Assembly (NCBI GenBank): GCA_036346355.1
Contig: CM070581.1
Span: forward strand, 4,650,001-4,714,000
DNA: 64,000 nucleotides
Source of the DNA: Rhipidocladum racemiflorum
Taxonomy: Eukaryota > Streptophyta > Magnoliopsida > Poales > Poaceae
Direction: 5' to 3'
Positions 1 to 11,689 of the stretch are shown here, piece after piece (position 1 is the first letter of the stretch; each line of letters begins with the position of its first letter). Position numbers and translations under genes: made by a program. A model generated the notes under the pieces. That model was not told where the DNA came from, made no database searches, and worked only from the letters and a program-made list of their open reading frames with translations.

Positions 1-1020
1 ATAAATGGGTTAATGACTTCTAACTAAAAAAACTAACCGTTTGAAACAGCTTCTAGCTTCCAGAAAATAGAAACCGAAGCTGAAGCCATTCAAAACAGAA
101 CCTCAGCCTGATGTGAAGCTGATGATGCCGGGATGCATCATGCATGCAGTGGCACTTCACTGCAGCTTGCGTTGCAATGGGAGAATATCTCTGTACCCTG
201 ACATGATGAGTTTGCTGCTGTCTTCTTCAGCTCGGAACGAGGAGATAAGCAGCACCACAGTTGGATTATGCATTTATATATGTTTGTCCTCTTTTTCACA
301 GAACTGTGCATGCCCTGCATGCGTTGCGTTGTGTTGATGTTAACATGCTATATGATCTGCATGTTCACTGGCCTAAACCACGGAAACCGGATACCATGAT
401 GCTCAAGTACTCTGTACTACCTCTGTATGTATATACATGACATACTGATCACATACACGAACAGATCGAAAGGGAGCCTAACTACGTACGGCATAAAGGC
501 TTTACAGTCTACTGAGAATCTGCATGCTAATATCTTAACGCCAGGATGCTCATGCATGGTATATATATACACCAATATACTAATATTCAGATCCAAGAAC
601 AAGACGTCAGGAACGAACGGATTGGAAAGTTACAACTCTTTTTTTTTCTCCACGAGGGAGGATAAGCTTACACTACACCGCCAAAGGACAAGTACTGGAG
701 GGGCAAATAAATTACGAGATGGCCTACTTCTGAATCTCCCACTACCAGTACACGAGGCCGGCCGGATTGAATCATATCGTGCCGTCGTTTACGGTTTTGC
801 ACTGGCCCCAATCAGAATCTCAGAAGCGGCCTGGTGAGACCCATCATCTTCTGGGAAAAGCCCAAGTTGGTAAATGATACGCTGCGAATGGTCATCCCAT
901 TATATAGGACGAAATTCCTACCAGCACAGAGACCAAGAAAGCAGTTATATCGTGCGGGGGCTCGAGAGGGTTAATGCATGCATACATGCGCATGACAGAT
1001 GGCAGAGAAACCAGAACAGG
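1..1020. other. Intergenic, no gene recognised
   Basis: Mixed-composition sequence with only short open frames on both strands, none with recognisable domains or a convincing exon structure. I see no transposon ends here. Confidence 0.5.
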
Positions 1021-1021
1021 A

Positions 1022-1165
1022 GATGTACCGGCGTGAGATTTAATACCACGCGCGTGAACAGGAGCCGAGGAGACGCCGCACCCTGTATTCTGGGATGTAC
1101 CGGCGTGAGATTTAATACCACGCGCGTGAACATGAGCCGAGGAGACGCCGCACCCTGTATTCTGG
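1022..1165. repeat. 72-bp tandem duplication
   Basis: Two adjacent, nearly identical 72-bp units start at 1022 and 1094 (each begins GATGTACCGGCGTGAG and ends near CTGTATTCTGGG). A short stretch resembling a Stowaway terminus (TTTTGGGATGGAGGGAGTA) follows at about 1198-1216, so the duplication may lie at the edge of a decayed MITE. Confidence 0.85.
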
Positions 1166-1695
1166 GACTTGAAAAAAAAAAACAGTTGTGTCTTATATTT
1201 TGGGATGGAGGGAGTAATGCAGAGGCAGCATATGCTTCGTCTGTCAGTGGTGAGACGAGGGGCAAATGACAAAGTAGTAGCCACCCTTTTTCTCTTAGGA
1301 TTGAAGCTCTGGTTTACCGAGAAGTAGATTGCTAATTTCCAAAACTCGTCTAAAAATTACTCTCTCATCTTGACTATCCCTCTGCGGTGCTGATCATTTC
1401 TTGCACTGCAGGTTTGTGCTATGGTGACTCTGGTAACTTTTTCGAACAAGATCTTGCTCCCATTTATCGGCCGGCTCACTGTCTGAGTTTACCTTTTGTC
1501 GGCTGATAGGCCAAGTTGAGTTGAGACCAACACAACCCTAGCCAGAAAAGCGTGCAAGGCCAACTGGCCCCTTGCTGCTCCCAAGAGTTAAAGCAACTAC
1601 ACACCCATTAGCTAGTCCAATTCTTGCTGCATCATGCACTTGCCAAAGTTACACCTGATCCAGGCATGCTGCATGCATGCACTAGCTACTATGTA

Positions 1696-1955
1696 CTCCC
1701 TCCAGTTTGATAATATCTGTAGTTTTGGATATAGTGATGGTCAAACTTTCAAAACTTTGACTATTGATATATTTTTAAATATTTAAATTGGACACATAAA
1801 AATTATATGTGTAGACTTGTCTCGAGAAGTACTTTCATAATATTATAGTTTTTTTGGATTTTATAAATATATTATAATAAAAATTAGCGGTCAAACTTGT
1901 GTTTTGAAGACCGTATCGATGTCCAAAACGACAGATATTACCAAACTGGAGGGAG
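1696..1955. mobile_element. Stowaway-like MITE (Tc1/mariner class)
   Basis: The 260-bp segment starts CTCCCTCCAGTTTGATAATA and ends with the inverted counterpart (TATTACCAAACTGGAGGGAG). It is preceded by TA, the usual Stowaway target; the right-hand TA has changed to TC. It is AT-rich inside and has no coding capacity. Such elements are moved in trans by Tc1/mariner transposases. Confidence 0.8.
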
Positions 1956-2017
1956 TCCTACTACTATATCTCTATGAATGGCAACCGGGGTGTCAGTGAC
2001 GTCGTCTGCTATCTCTA

Positions 2018-2530
2018 GTGCGAGATCAGGTCAGTCAAGGTCATGGCCGGACAGCTGCACCGGCGGCAGCGCACGCGCTCTTCCTGTGGTGCCACGTCCC
2101 GGCGGACGCGGGAGGACGACCCAGATCGTCAGCCACAGCGCCGAGGCAGAGCCGTGAGAGGGCGACTCCGACGACGACGAGGTCGGCCGATCAGCCGCCG
2201 TGGTCTCGCGTGGCGTCGTTGCGGTGCGCCGGCTCGCCGACGTGGGTGCGGGAGCTTGCGGACCGGAGGAGCGTGGTGTTCGAGGTGCGGAGGCGGAGGA
2301 GGAGGATCCTGGGGCACGCCGTGGGGTCCGAGCTGGCGGGCGGCGCCGAGGTGGCGTGGAGGGGCGTCGCCGGGGGGCAGCGCTGAGCGGCGAAGTCATG
2401 CTTGCCGCGCCGGGCCATGGCCAGGCGGTCCGTGGCAACGCTTGCCCGGTGATGTCGGTGAGGATGAGCGTGCGCGTGTCGGAGACGGCGACGCCCGCCT
2501 GCCGGAACGTGGGCTAGGCGGCGCACCGTG
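2018..2530. other. GC-rich, gene-like segment of unknown origin
   Basis: A GC-rich block about 500 bp long is open in several frames on both strands (for example 2018-2386 and 2043-2531 on +, 2031-2438 on -). Open frames are expected by chance at this GC content. I recognise no domain and no reliable splice sites. It may be a captured or decayed first exon. I do not call a gene. Confidence 0.3.
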
Positions 2531-2615
2531 AGAGTAGTAGTGCGTGTGGGTGGAGCGTGGGCGAGGAGGACGTGTTCAGAGTCGTTGCTTGTGTTGCAGA
2601 TGATGCGCTCGAGTA

Positions 2616-2928
2616 GTGCCAAACGCGGAAATAAATTCCGTAGAGATGGTATGCAAATTCCATAGAGATAGTATGTAAACTTCTTTTCGTGCATATCTGA
2701 TGCTGATTGATGCTACGTGAACAATCCTGCAATCCAACGCCACGACATTAAGTCTGAATTAAGCAATTGAATTTGCATCGAGATAAGCGTCAAGTATTTA
2801 TTTCCACCTGAATTAAGTCGTAGCGTTGGGTTACAGGATTATTCACGTGGCATCAATCAACATCAGGTATACACATGAAAAAATTTACATACCTACTCCA
2901 TAGAATTTATTTTCGCCAAACGCTGTAA
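2616..2928. repeat. Long imperfect inverted repeat (foldback)
   Basis: The left arm (about 2616-2762) and the right arm (about 2806-2928) are reverse complements over more than 100 bp with scattered mismatches. The arms match from the CCAAACGC motif outside to TTAAGTCTGAATT inside, around a loop of roughly 45 bp. The left arm has an extra internal copy of about 30 bp (CCGTAGAGATGGTATGCAAATT next to CCATAGAGATAGTATGTAAA). A transcript would form a long hairpin. It may be a MITE or a small-RNA precursor; no target duplication was found. Confidence 0.75.
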
Positions 2929-2994
2929 GCCTGTGAGAAAGTGTAGTAGAAGTTGATCATGATTAATTCATGGCGCTGATTTGGGAGAAAAATT

Positions 2995-3300
2995 GATGTG
3001 ACTTGAGAGGTGAACCCCTGCAGCATTCGCCGGTCGTCCGGTCGTCCCCGTGGCGGCTCGCCGCACCGTCCACAACCAGCCTGTGCCCGCGGTTCACCTG
3101 CTTTGCCTCGTCGAAGGTGCGCCAAGTACAGCGCCGCCCTCGCCTCGTCCTCCAGGCCGCACACGTACGCCATATCCCCCCGCCACTGCTTGCACGAGGC
3201 CGAAGACGGCTGACGTCCGGCTGGGCTGGGCCGTGGTATGGGGAGCGCGGCCCGTTCCTTGGGTTTTGGAAGACATCCGAGCAAAGAATCGGCCTAACCT
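2995..3300. other. Second GC-rich, gene-like segment
   Basis: A 300-bp GC-rich block follows the foldback. The minus strand is open in two frames across it, but there is no recognisable motif, start context or splice pair. It could be part of the same captured or decayed gene as the 2018-2530 block. Confidence 0.25.
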
Positions 3301-3349
3301 GCCATCTATTAACTTGGCCCAAACTTTCGGAGCTGGTAAGGCAGTATTT

Positions 3350-5228
3350 TTTTAATGGTTTTATTTATATGTATAAGACATATTTCATATTTTTAATATA
3401 AAATTAGTGTGATGTTCCTTCTATACCCCTAATAAGTATCCATCTTTACTCTATATACATGCATTGAATATAGTGTTTAGAGGTAATAATTTACAAGATT
3501 TACCATACTGTAAAATTTTAATGGTATTATAAATAGTTCCCGAGTATCATTTAGTAAAATTTTCAAAAATATTAGACTTCTTTTAATGCCCCTAGAAAAC
3601 CAAAAACAGAAGAGCATATGCAAACATAGTATCATTGTCATATTTTTTTAAAAAAAAATACATAAGTCTGGTTATCATCTGAAAATTTTAGCATTGCCTT
3701 AGGACCTCACAAAACAATTTCCAAAAATATTAGACTTCATTTAGTGCCTCTAAAAAAATCAAAAATAGAAGAACATATACAAATAAAATAGCACTGTCAA
3801 AAAATTTAAAAAAAATTCATAGGTCTGATAATTATCTAAATATTTTACAGCATCATTAGCATTGCCTCAAGGCCTCACACAAAATTTTCAAAAAAAAATT
3901 AGCACCTTTTGATAATATTTTGTAAATAAAATTACATAAAAGATACGTTAAAAATAATAATTACATACATATATCTCTGTCACCAATTTATTTAACGACC
4001 GAAGCTTTTCATCGGTCTATCGACGTAAATCTTTCACCGAACGAATTAACGACAAGGGTTTAGCCAATGGTTTTGTTGCTGGTTCATTAATCGGCCGGCA
4101 AGTTTATTTGACCGATAGGCTTTTGATTATTTTTTTTGATGTATTGTTTCTGTAATTTTATTTAAAAAATGTGTTATTGAAAGAAAAAAAATTCAAAAGA
4201 AAATACGTGAGAGACGATGGATATATCGCTATATCAGTGTCCATTTCTTTGGAGATAAGAGTAGAGTCCACTCACAGAAAGAACAAATTGAAGGAAGCTA
4301 GGCTTGGACCTGATCGAACAACCTTATTGAACGTCAAGAGGTAACTGACTCTTATCATTGTTTAATTAAGTGCCATACGACCACAAGCAATGCTAGCTTC
4401 TATGTAAAGTCAAAGATATAGTGATATACACATGTTGAGATATAAGTGGTTCGGTCCTTCAATTTGTTATTGCCCAGTTATTCGGAGAATAATGCCTAGT
4501 AAAATAATGCACTTCGAATGTTTATTGATACTATAGTTGTATTTGCGAGCTGAACTAATCACAAATGGTTAAGCTTGACACCTCAAGAGCACCTGCATGT
4601 AGCTTCTCTTTGGAACATACAAAAGTGAAGTTGATGGTAACATTCAGTTCCAAAGGGAAAAGTTGATGTAAATTTGTGGCAGTTTCTCCCCTCTTTTTTT
4701 ATTCAGAGGAAGATCAATTAGAATGTGAACGAGCAGTATCATCGTAGTATGTGCTATGTACTAACATGATCTCCTCTTTCTTTTTCTGCAATAGAAAAAA
4801 AAAGTCTCCTATTCTCCTCGTAGCTAGCTTGAGCCCATGCACATGAGAGCTTCAAGTGCAAAGTTGGTTTAAACGTTCTCAATGATGATCATGAAGAATA
4901 AATGTATTCAAGAAATCCAATGTTTGGCTTTGGATTTAGCTACTCATAAGCTAACTGAAACTGAAAGAAAGATCATCTCTTCTGGCTCGCGGTTCTTGCA
5001 GAGCGCTCAGAAACTATAAACTCCCGTGCTCTTCCTCTGGTTTGTTTCCCTCCTCAAACTTCTGCTGTTTGTAGTTGATGAGCCTCGTAATTTATAGCAC
5101 CCTTCAGAGAGCATGCATGAGATAATCTATGATCTGTCGGTGCTTTCAGCGTGCGGACGGAACGTAACGGTACGACATAAATCAGCATCGGATAGATACT
5201 TCACCCTCCTGTCGCCCCCACACCGAGC
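3350..5228. other. AT-rich intergenic DNA with a degenerate 158-bp tandem repeat
   Basis: Units starting at 3564 and 3722 (both CAAAAATATTAGACTTC...) repeat with a period near 158 bp and many differences; a partial third copy starts near 3888. The rest, to 5228, contains no gene or transposon terminus that I can support. Confidence 0.5.
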
Positions 5229-5236
5229 CATGTAGT

Positions 5237-6004
5237 TAGGGGTGAAAACGGGTTGGATACATGCGGGTAATAGGTTATCCCATATCCTACCCTAATATTT
5301 TTTTCGATTCTGGGGCGGAATGCGGGTAATGAAAATACAGGGCCGAATGCAGTGCGGATACGGGTATTTACTGAGCGGGTTAACAACGGATACCGGTATT
5401 AACGGAGTAAAAAACGAGTATCGGATATTTTGTCGGATAGTACACGAAATAGGTAGAATGAGAACAAGTGATGAAACATATAGTTCAATAATCATGTAGT
5501 TTAACATATAGCAATCCAAGTAAAATATAATGCAACATAGGGTTCAACAAGACGCATAGAGTCCAATTAATACATAACCCAACAAGACGCATAGAGTCCA
5601 ACAAAGACGCATAGAGTCCAACATAGTCCAACACATAGATTAAAAATTACACATATAGTCCAACACATAGTGACAAATAGAGTTTACTTAACATAAATGA
5701 ACACACAAAACAAGGATCATCATGCATGCATCAAGATATCAAGTCTCATGAATGTCCTCCATTTCCAAAGCAAAAGATAATCGGTGCAGAAAATGCAAAA
5801 AGATCGGGTACCGTGCAGGCCCGTTTATCTCGGATAGTATCGGGTATTGCTCATCCGTATCCTACCCGTGCCGTATGCATCGATCGGGTGCAGTGCGGAT
5901 ACTACCCGTTTATTTTCGGTACGGGTATTACCCGTCTGTTTCGGATAGTTTTTCCTTAAAATACGAATACGGCTCGGGAATTACCCGACCCGTTTTCACC
6001 CCTA
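5237..6004. mobile_element. Non-autonomous hAT-like element
   Basis: The 768-bp element has inverted termini TAGGGGTGAAAACGGG and CCCGTTTTCACCCCTA. It is flanked by a perfect 8-bp direct duplication CATGTAGT (5229-5236 and 6005-6012), the signature length for hAT transposition. Subterminal CGGGTA/TACCCG motifs recur near both ends, as expected for transposase binding. Around 5550-5620 the motif AAGACGCATAGAGTCCAA is repeated in tandem. No transposase is encoded, so it depends on another element. Confidence 0.92.
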
Positions 6005-6012
6005 CATGTAGT

Positions 6013-7600
6013 GCCCCCATGCCACTGCTCTCGCCATTTCACCCCTCCCCACCGCGAAGAGGGCTATTTTTGTTCCTTCCACAAGACGGAGGTCATTTCC
6101 GTAATACAAAGATGCAACGAGGCCAATGCAGTAAAAAATTCGCTAAAACGGGCACTCACGTACGTATCTTCGGCCCTCAAAATCACTCATTCCCACGTAC
6201 GTGCAAAACCAGCATCCGCGATCCTGAAAAAATGATTTGTTTATACCATCTGCCTTGATACACAACGCCATATGTGAATCTACGTGCTATGTAACCGAAA
6301 AAATCGTGCCAAAAAATTCAAACCGAATCGATCAACTCGGTTTGACTGGTATATGGTATTCGATATGTTATGGCAAAATTTTGACTTTTGGGATATGGTT
6401 TTCGGTAAAAACCGCGAGTAAACCGAAATAAACCGAATACCGAAATAGAAAAAAATACATGCATAATTGGATAAAGTAATGGTCAAATGTATATAAAGTA
6501 TAGTTTCACATGGAAATAATATCACTATATTTGTCAAAATAATAGTCAAATGTGTATAATAATTTTTACTAACATATACTTAGATAGGGTAATAGTCAAA
6601 TGTGTGTATTATAAACCATATCGATATCCAAAATGATAAGTGAAAAAGAACAATTCACACTAATTTAATAAATATGATATATACCGATACTGAATCGAAA
6701 TATTATGGTATTTATCGATACCGAACCAAAGTTCTATTTGATTTAGTATCATATTTTAATTACTGTATTTAAAAAACTATATTTATTAAACCGTACTTAC
6801 CAATTCTACCATAAGCACACCCTAGCGCTATGCGTGTTATCGCCCCACGAGTTACCGTGTCTAGTGCTTCATTCTCATCTAAATCACAGTATCATTTTCT
6901 TTGTACTCAGTAAAAACGTTTTCCACGCTCAGATCGGAAACTACCCGCTCCCACTCTCTCACTAATCACCTCTAATTAAGACCTGTTTAGAATGTGAGGA
7001 TTCCCCCCCCCCCCCCCGACTCATACATAAATTACATTATTCCTTATAAAAATTTTACAAAATTTCTGCGAGATTCATAGTCAAAAGATCGCGGTCGAGC
7101 CTCGGCTCGATTGACTGGGTCGAGCAGCGCTCGCCCAACCCGCTCGCGTTCGAGCGCGCGTGTATGGAGGCAGGGGTGTGTGCGTGGTGCGTGTGTGCGC
7201 GCGCATTTGTAACCCGTCTATTGTTTCTCTCCTTCTTTACAGCAATACAGAGCTCCCGGCCAATTTTTTTTTAAAAAAATTAGTCAAAAGAGTCGATAAC
7301 CGTATCAGTACGTTCTAGATTCTACTAGAACATTCTCGGCCACAAGTGGCAACAATCCTTGAGAAAGGAAGGGGGGTGGGACGGCAACGGATATAATACG
7401 GACGTTTCGGCGAGCAGCAAGCCAGCAAGCGTTAAAAAATTCAAATACTGGGAACGAGAAGAGTACGTTACGGGCTCCCGTTACGCGGTCAACCCCTCCG
7501 GCGCGGGCCCACGCGTCAGCCCCCGTGGGCGATGGCCCTACCGATGTCTGAACCCACCTGTCATGGACTCCGCAGGGTTGGTGGGGGTGTGCGGGTGGGG
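6013..7600. other. Intergenic and upstream region of the DUF4057 gene
   Basis: 6290-6800 is AT-rich repeat DNA rich in AACCGAA/TTCGGT motifs, probably a decayed transposon. A C homopolymer sits at about 7003-7018. From about 7080 the composition turns GC-rich and leads into the promoter of the gene at 7805. The sequence TCTTTAAAAAAGG near 7600 is the only weak TATA-like candidate. Confidence 0.45.
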
Positions 7601-7755
7601 TCTTTAAAAAAGGAGGGGTAAACACTAGACACTGCACGTCGACCCCTCACCTTCCTTCCATTCGACTCCGCTGCACTCTCCCACCTCGCCTTTTTAGAGA
7701 GAGAAACTCCCCAGCGACGAGCTAGCTAGGGAGAGAAGCCTGCAGGCTGCTGCTG

Positions 7756-7759
<4 letters not shown>

Positions 7760-7804
<45 letters not shown>
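7760..7804 (+). repeat. (GA)n microsatellite in the 5' leader
   Basis: About 20 GA units run right up to the initiation codon of the DUF4057 gene at 7805. GA/CT runs in 5' leaders are common in grass genes and can bind GAGA-type (BBR/BPC) factors. Whether this one does is inference. Confidence 0.85.
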
Positions 7805-7805
<1 letters not shown>

Positions 7806-10722
7806 TGGAGAGGCCGGCGCCGGTGAGGAAGTCCCACACGTCCACGGCGGACCTGCTGACGTGGCCGGAGGGGGCGCCGCAGGAGCTGGCCGCTGGGGCC
7901 ACGCCGCCGCCCAACCGCCGGCCGCACCAGGTGATGTGACGGGGGGCGTACGCCTGTCCCCGCTCCCTCCTCGGGGGTAGCTTCCTTCGCCATTTTTGGG
8001 GAAAGGGGTTTGTTTGCTTCGTCTGAATTTTCTCTCTCTCTCTCTTGGCTTTGGTGTGTGCAGCCGTCGGAGGCGATCAGCAAGGTGGTGTTCGGCGGGC
8101 AGGTGACGGCGGAGGAGGCCGAGAGCCTCAACAAGAGGTGAGATTGGCTGCGTTTAGCTGCGTGTTGGTTCCTTTTGTTTGGGAGTGGAGGGATTCGGTG
8201 TCCTGTTATTGTTTCGCGCGGAGATTTCGACATTTTTAATTAGATCTCTCGGGTTTTACGGTTCCACCCTGAGAAAAGATTAGATTTTTAGGGTGTTCGC
8301 GTTGATCTGTGACGCGGGCACCAAGGGAAATCCGTCGGATTTGGGAAAATTTGATAATTTGCCCTGAAGTTGATGGGCATTTGATCATTTGCCCAAAGTT
8401 GGTGAGTATTTGATCATTTGCCCTACAATGTCTCATTGACATGCGGGTCCTAGGGCCACATGTCAGTGAGACATCGTAGGGCAAATAATCAAACGCATAT
8501 CAACTTTGGGCAAATGATCAAACGCCCATCAACTTCAGGGCAAATGATCAAATGCCCCGTCGGATTTGAGTTTCAGTTAGGTCGGCGAGATATATGCGGC
8601 GAGTTTTAGTGCTGTTCGTAGGCTTCGTGCAAAAGAACTACTCCACTAGATTGTAGTGTCGCGTGGTTTGGATGTTCATGTAACTGTGATCTCTCGCACT
8701 ACGATGGAATCTTGCAATAATACCATAGCAACTCAGCGTCGGGGTCACAAAAAAGGGTTTTGATAAGTTTCACCCAGAAAAATCATCCAAATTTTGGGTC
8801 ATTGGATTTGCTTTCAGATCAATGCACCCCCTGAATTAGAGGTGGGTTGATCCTACGGATGTGTGTTTTGATCGTACATCCGGATGATGCCCATACACTC
8901 CCAACAAAAAATTTGTTAATGACCTGTTGCACTATCTTATTATGTTCCCTTCTTACTTTCTTAGGAATACTCTTGTTGAATTTGTACTGGTCACCAAGAC
9001 GTTCATCGCCCGGCAAGTTCTGCAAGTCATCTTAGTTTTCTTGGTTTTCTATAGGTTAGATAAATGGGGGGTTTAACTCGGTGATTTACTGATTTGCATG
9101 CTGCAGTGCACTAAATGAGTTTTTCTTCTTCTTTTTTTCAGGAAACCATGCTCAGCTCCCAAGTGGAAGGAGATGACAGGAAGTGGCATATTTGCACCTG
9201 GAGGCGAGGTTGACGAAGATGAATCCGGCGATGCTTCTGTGACACCCATCGGAACAGCTTCAAAGAATTATCAGGTGCTCTTTTGTGAGAAAAATGATAG
9301 AAAGGAATCAGGTGCTCTTTTGTGAGAAAAATGATAGAAAGGAATCAGGTGCTGCTTTAATATGTTACTCTTGAGCAGTTTTTGAGGCAGTGCTGTATTA
9401 TTAGTAATAAAGTCCCTTTTTTTCCCCTTATGATGTTGTGCTAAATGACTGAGAGGAAGCACTTGCTTAATATTCCTGTTTTGCAAATATTAGATTGGAA
9501 CGCCATTGATATTAGCTTCTGGTTGCTAAAATCAGACTTGTTAAATCTTCTAACCTCCAAGAATCAGAAGTTGTTGGGATGGATCTTGTGGGAAGGGTTT
9601 GGCTAACAATATTAATATGTATACACATTGGTTGGTGACCTTTCCTGGTGATAGAAGTGGACCTGCTCATTGAACCATTAAACTGAGCCTCAATTTGCAA
9701 GAACTTTGTTTGATAGACAATAGGATTTAGGTAATCAGGTACTGTTGGATAATTTTTTCTTTGTTCACAAGATACAAGATAACACTTCAGATGTAGTGCT
9801 TCAGGAAATTTCTAAGTAGCTCAAATGGTTTCATAATTATTACTGCATAATTAACTAGTGGTAATGAACACTGCTACTGAACATTGTTTACAGACCGGTC
9901 AACATCTCTAAATTTGGCATCTCTGGTGTAATGCATTGTTTACAACATACATGCCTAGTAAGCTGTTGATCTATAGTGTGCTTGGTATTGTTTTCAAAGT
10001 GTAAGGATGAATAACATTTGACTTTATATAGAATTCACTTTATAAATTAATCCTCCTTCGTGATCTGATAGAAATCAAATCTGATTTTGTCTAACTACAG
10101 GCAATTAGTACCATAAGTCACATCTCATTTACTGAGGAAGAAAGCCTTTCTCCAAAAAAACCAACTTCGATAGCAGAGGTGGCAAAGCAGCGCGAGCTAA
10201 GTGGTACGCTTCAGAGCGAGGACAGTAAAATGAAGAGGCAGATATCCAATGCAAAATCCAAGGAGCTCAGCGGCCATGACATCTTTGCCCCTCCTGAAGA
10301 TCCCAGGCCTCGCAACTCGGAGAACGGCTCAACCTCACACACACCGGGGAAGAATGCTCATGTTCGATCTGATCTCTGAACACAGCTGGTACTTCCCCAA
10401 GTTTGCAACTTGTAATGGTGCTTACTGTTTGCGTTCGCGTCGTTGTCAACAGGTAAGCAACTTGACATTTGGAGAGTCTGACACCGACAGCGTGGTGAAA
10501 ACCGCAAAGAAGATCCCCACGAAGAAGTTCACCGACCTGACCGGCAACGACATCTTCAAAGGAGATGCGAGCCCCGGGACAGCGGAGAAGCATCTGAGCA
10601 CGACGAAGCTGAAGGAAATGACCGGCAGCGACATCTTCGCGGACGGGAAGGCCCCTTCCCGGGACTACCTAGGTGGAATCCGCAAGCCGCCCGGCGGTGA
10701 GAGCAGCATCGCGCTGGTTTGA
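7805..10722 (+). CDS. DUF4057 / HN1-like protein
   Basis: Five exons join in phase to give 287 residues: 7805-7930, 8064-8137, 9142-9274, 10101-10361 and 10453-10722. The N terminus (MERPAPVRKSHTSTADLLTW) and C terminus (YLGGIRKPPGGESSIALV) match the plant DUF4057 family, annotated in Arabidopsis as hematological/neurological-expressed (HN1)-like. Four copies of a short motif E-[ML]-[TS]-G-x-[DG]-I-F occur (EMTGSGIF, ELSGHDIF, DLTGNDIF, EMTGSDIF), each after lysine-rich sequence. The biochemical role is not established; the protein looks mostly disordered, with no signal peptide or membrane segment. The exon 4 donor (CAT|GTTCGA) is weak. Retaining that 91-bp intron would end the protein at TGA 10377. 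Exon 3 ends in a duplicated donor, described separately. The family call is firm; the exon 4 boundary is the least certain junction. Confidence 0.9.
8343..8557. mobile_element. Foldback MITE in intron 2 of the DUF4057 gene (Mutator-like target duplication)
   Basis: Two arms of about 95 bp are near-perfect reverse complements. They are built from repeated TTTGATCATTTGCCC blocks around a short GC-rich centre. The element is flanked by the direct repeat CGTCGGATTT (8333-8342 and 8558-8567), which is 9-10 bp and fits Mutator-like insertion. There is no coding capacity. The intronic transcript would fold into a long hairpin. Confidence 0.85.
9270..9355 (+). repeat. 37-bp tandem repeat that multiplies a splice donor
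   Basis: A 37-bp unit beginning ATCAGGTGCTCTTTTGTGAG starts at 9270 and 9307, with a partial third copy at 9344. Each copy contains CAG|GTGCT, so the exon 3 donor (GT at 9275) is followed by equivalent donors at 9312 and 9349. Use of the second donor would insert 37 nt and shift the frame. Confidence 0.9.
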
Positions 10723-11680
10723 CAACCTGATGGACATAGCCTACATTCTTCTTCATTCATCCCCGTCGCCGTCTCTAGGAGTGATTTTTAGGGAGTTTCT
10801 TCGTTGATGGGACTGATCGATTGAGCTGCTGGTTTGTTTCCGCGATTTGGCGCCGGATTTCTTTCTTCTTTGGTTTTTAATCCTGATGGTGTACGGCAAT
10901 CAGCAACGATGGTTATCAAATTTGACATTTGGTGTGCATGAGCTTGTAGTTGGGTTGGTTGTGGCATACCTAATGTAACAACCTAATGGTGTATTGTCTA
11001 ATTCCGTGACTGGATGTTTCTGCTGCAACATCTCAGTGCTGCCTTTTTTATTGCATGCTGCGTCTCTGTTGGTAGGTCTGGAAAATGAGGATGGTTCGTT
11101 CCAGTCACCAGTCAGTGGCACCTAATTTCATTCACTGTCATGAGCGGCACTGGTGCAGCACCACTACTACCATAATCTTCTATCTTCCTCTCTGAAGAAG
11201 AGCTCTACTGCTCTGAGAATTGGAATCTTTCAGATTGTCACGTTCCAGCTTTCCCATCCAGACGGGAGTAAACGGAAGAGTAGTTGTTGATCCATTTTGG
11301 GCTAGCATCTGGTTGGGTGAGGTCTAGCTTGTCCATGGTAGCTAGGTTTGTTCTTGTAGCAATTAGATTCCCTGCTTCTGAGGGGTGTCTCGGACTATCG
11401 GTCTCCACCTAGAAACACCCTCACAGCCGCCCATGTAGTGTACCTCAGGCTCAGAACAAGTACCTGAGATCGTTTTGGCGCCATGTTCAACTGTTGCATA
11501 TGCACAGTGCGTGACCGAGGTTGAACAAAAATTATGAGGGAGCCAATCTAATGGATTTTGTATTTAATTATTTGTATAGAGAGCTAATTTATTAGGTGAA
11601 ATGCGTCTACATAATGGAATATCGATATATCAACGAGGCAGTTACATACCTATTGGAGGCAGAGTCTCTGAAAAAACCAT
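10723..11680. other. 3' flank of the DUF4057 gene
   Basis: This holds the 3' untranslated region and downstream DNA. No further gene is recognisable. A segment near 11390-11450 (GGGTGTCTCGGACTATCGG) looks like repeat DNA but is not assigned. Confidence 0.45.
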
Positions 11681-11689
11681 TAGAATCTT

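Noticed and set aside
2043..2531. 162-codon GC-rich open frame on + (and overlapping frames on -)
   Set aside because: Several frames on both strands are open at once, as expected from GC content. The proteins are Arg/Gly/Ala/Pro-rich with no known motif.
7694..8233. 179-codon open frame on the minus strand
   Set aside because: It is antisense to DUF4057 exons 1-2 and the GA run, which translates as Ser-Leu repeats.
10362..10379. Ending the DUF4057 protein at TGA 10377 as the main product
   Set aside because: Splicing to 10453 restores the family's conserved C terminus in phase, so read-through is at most a minor isoform.
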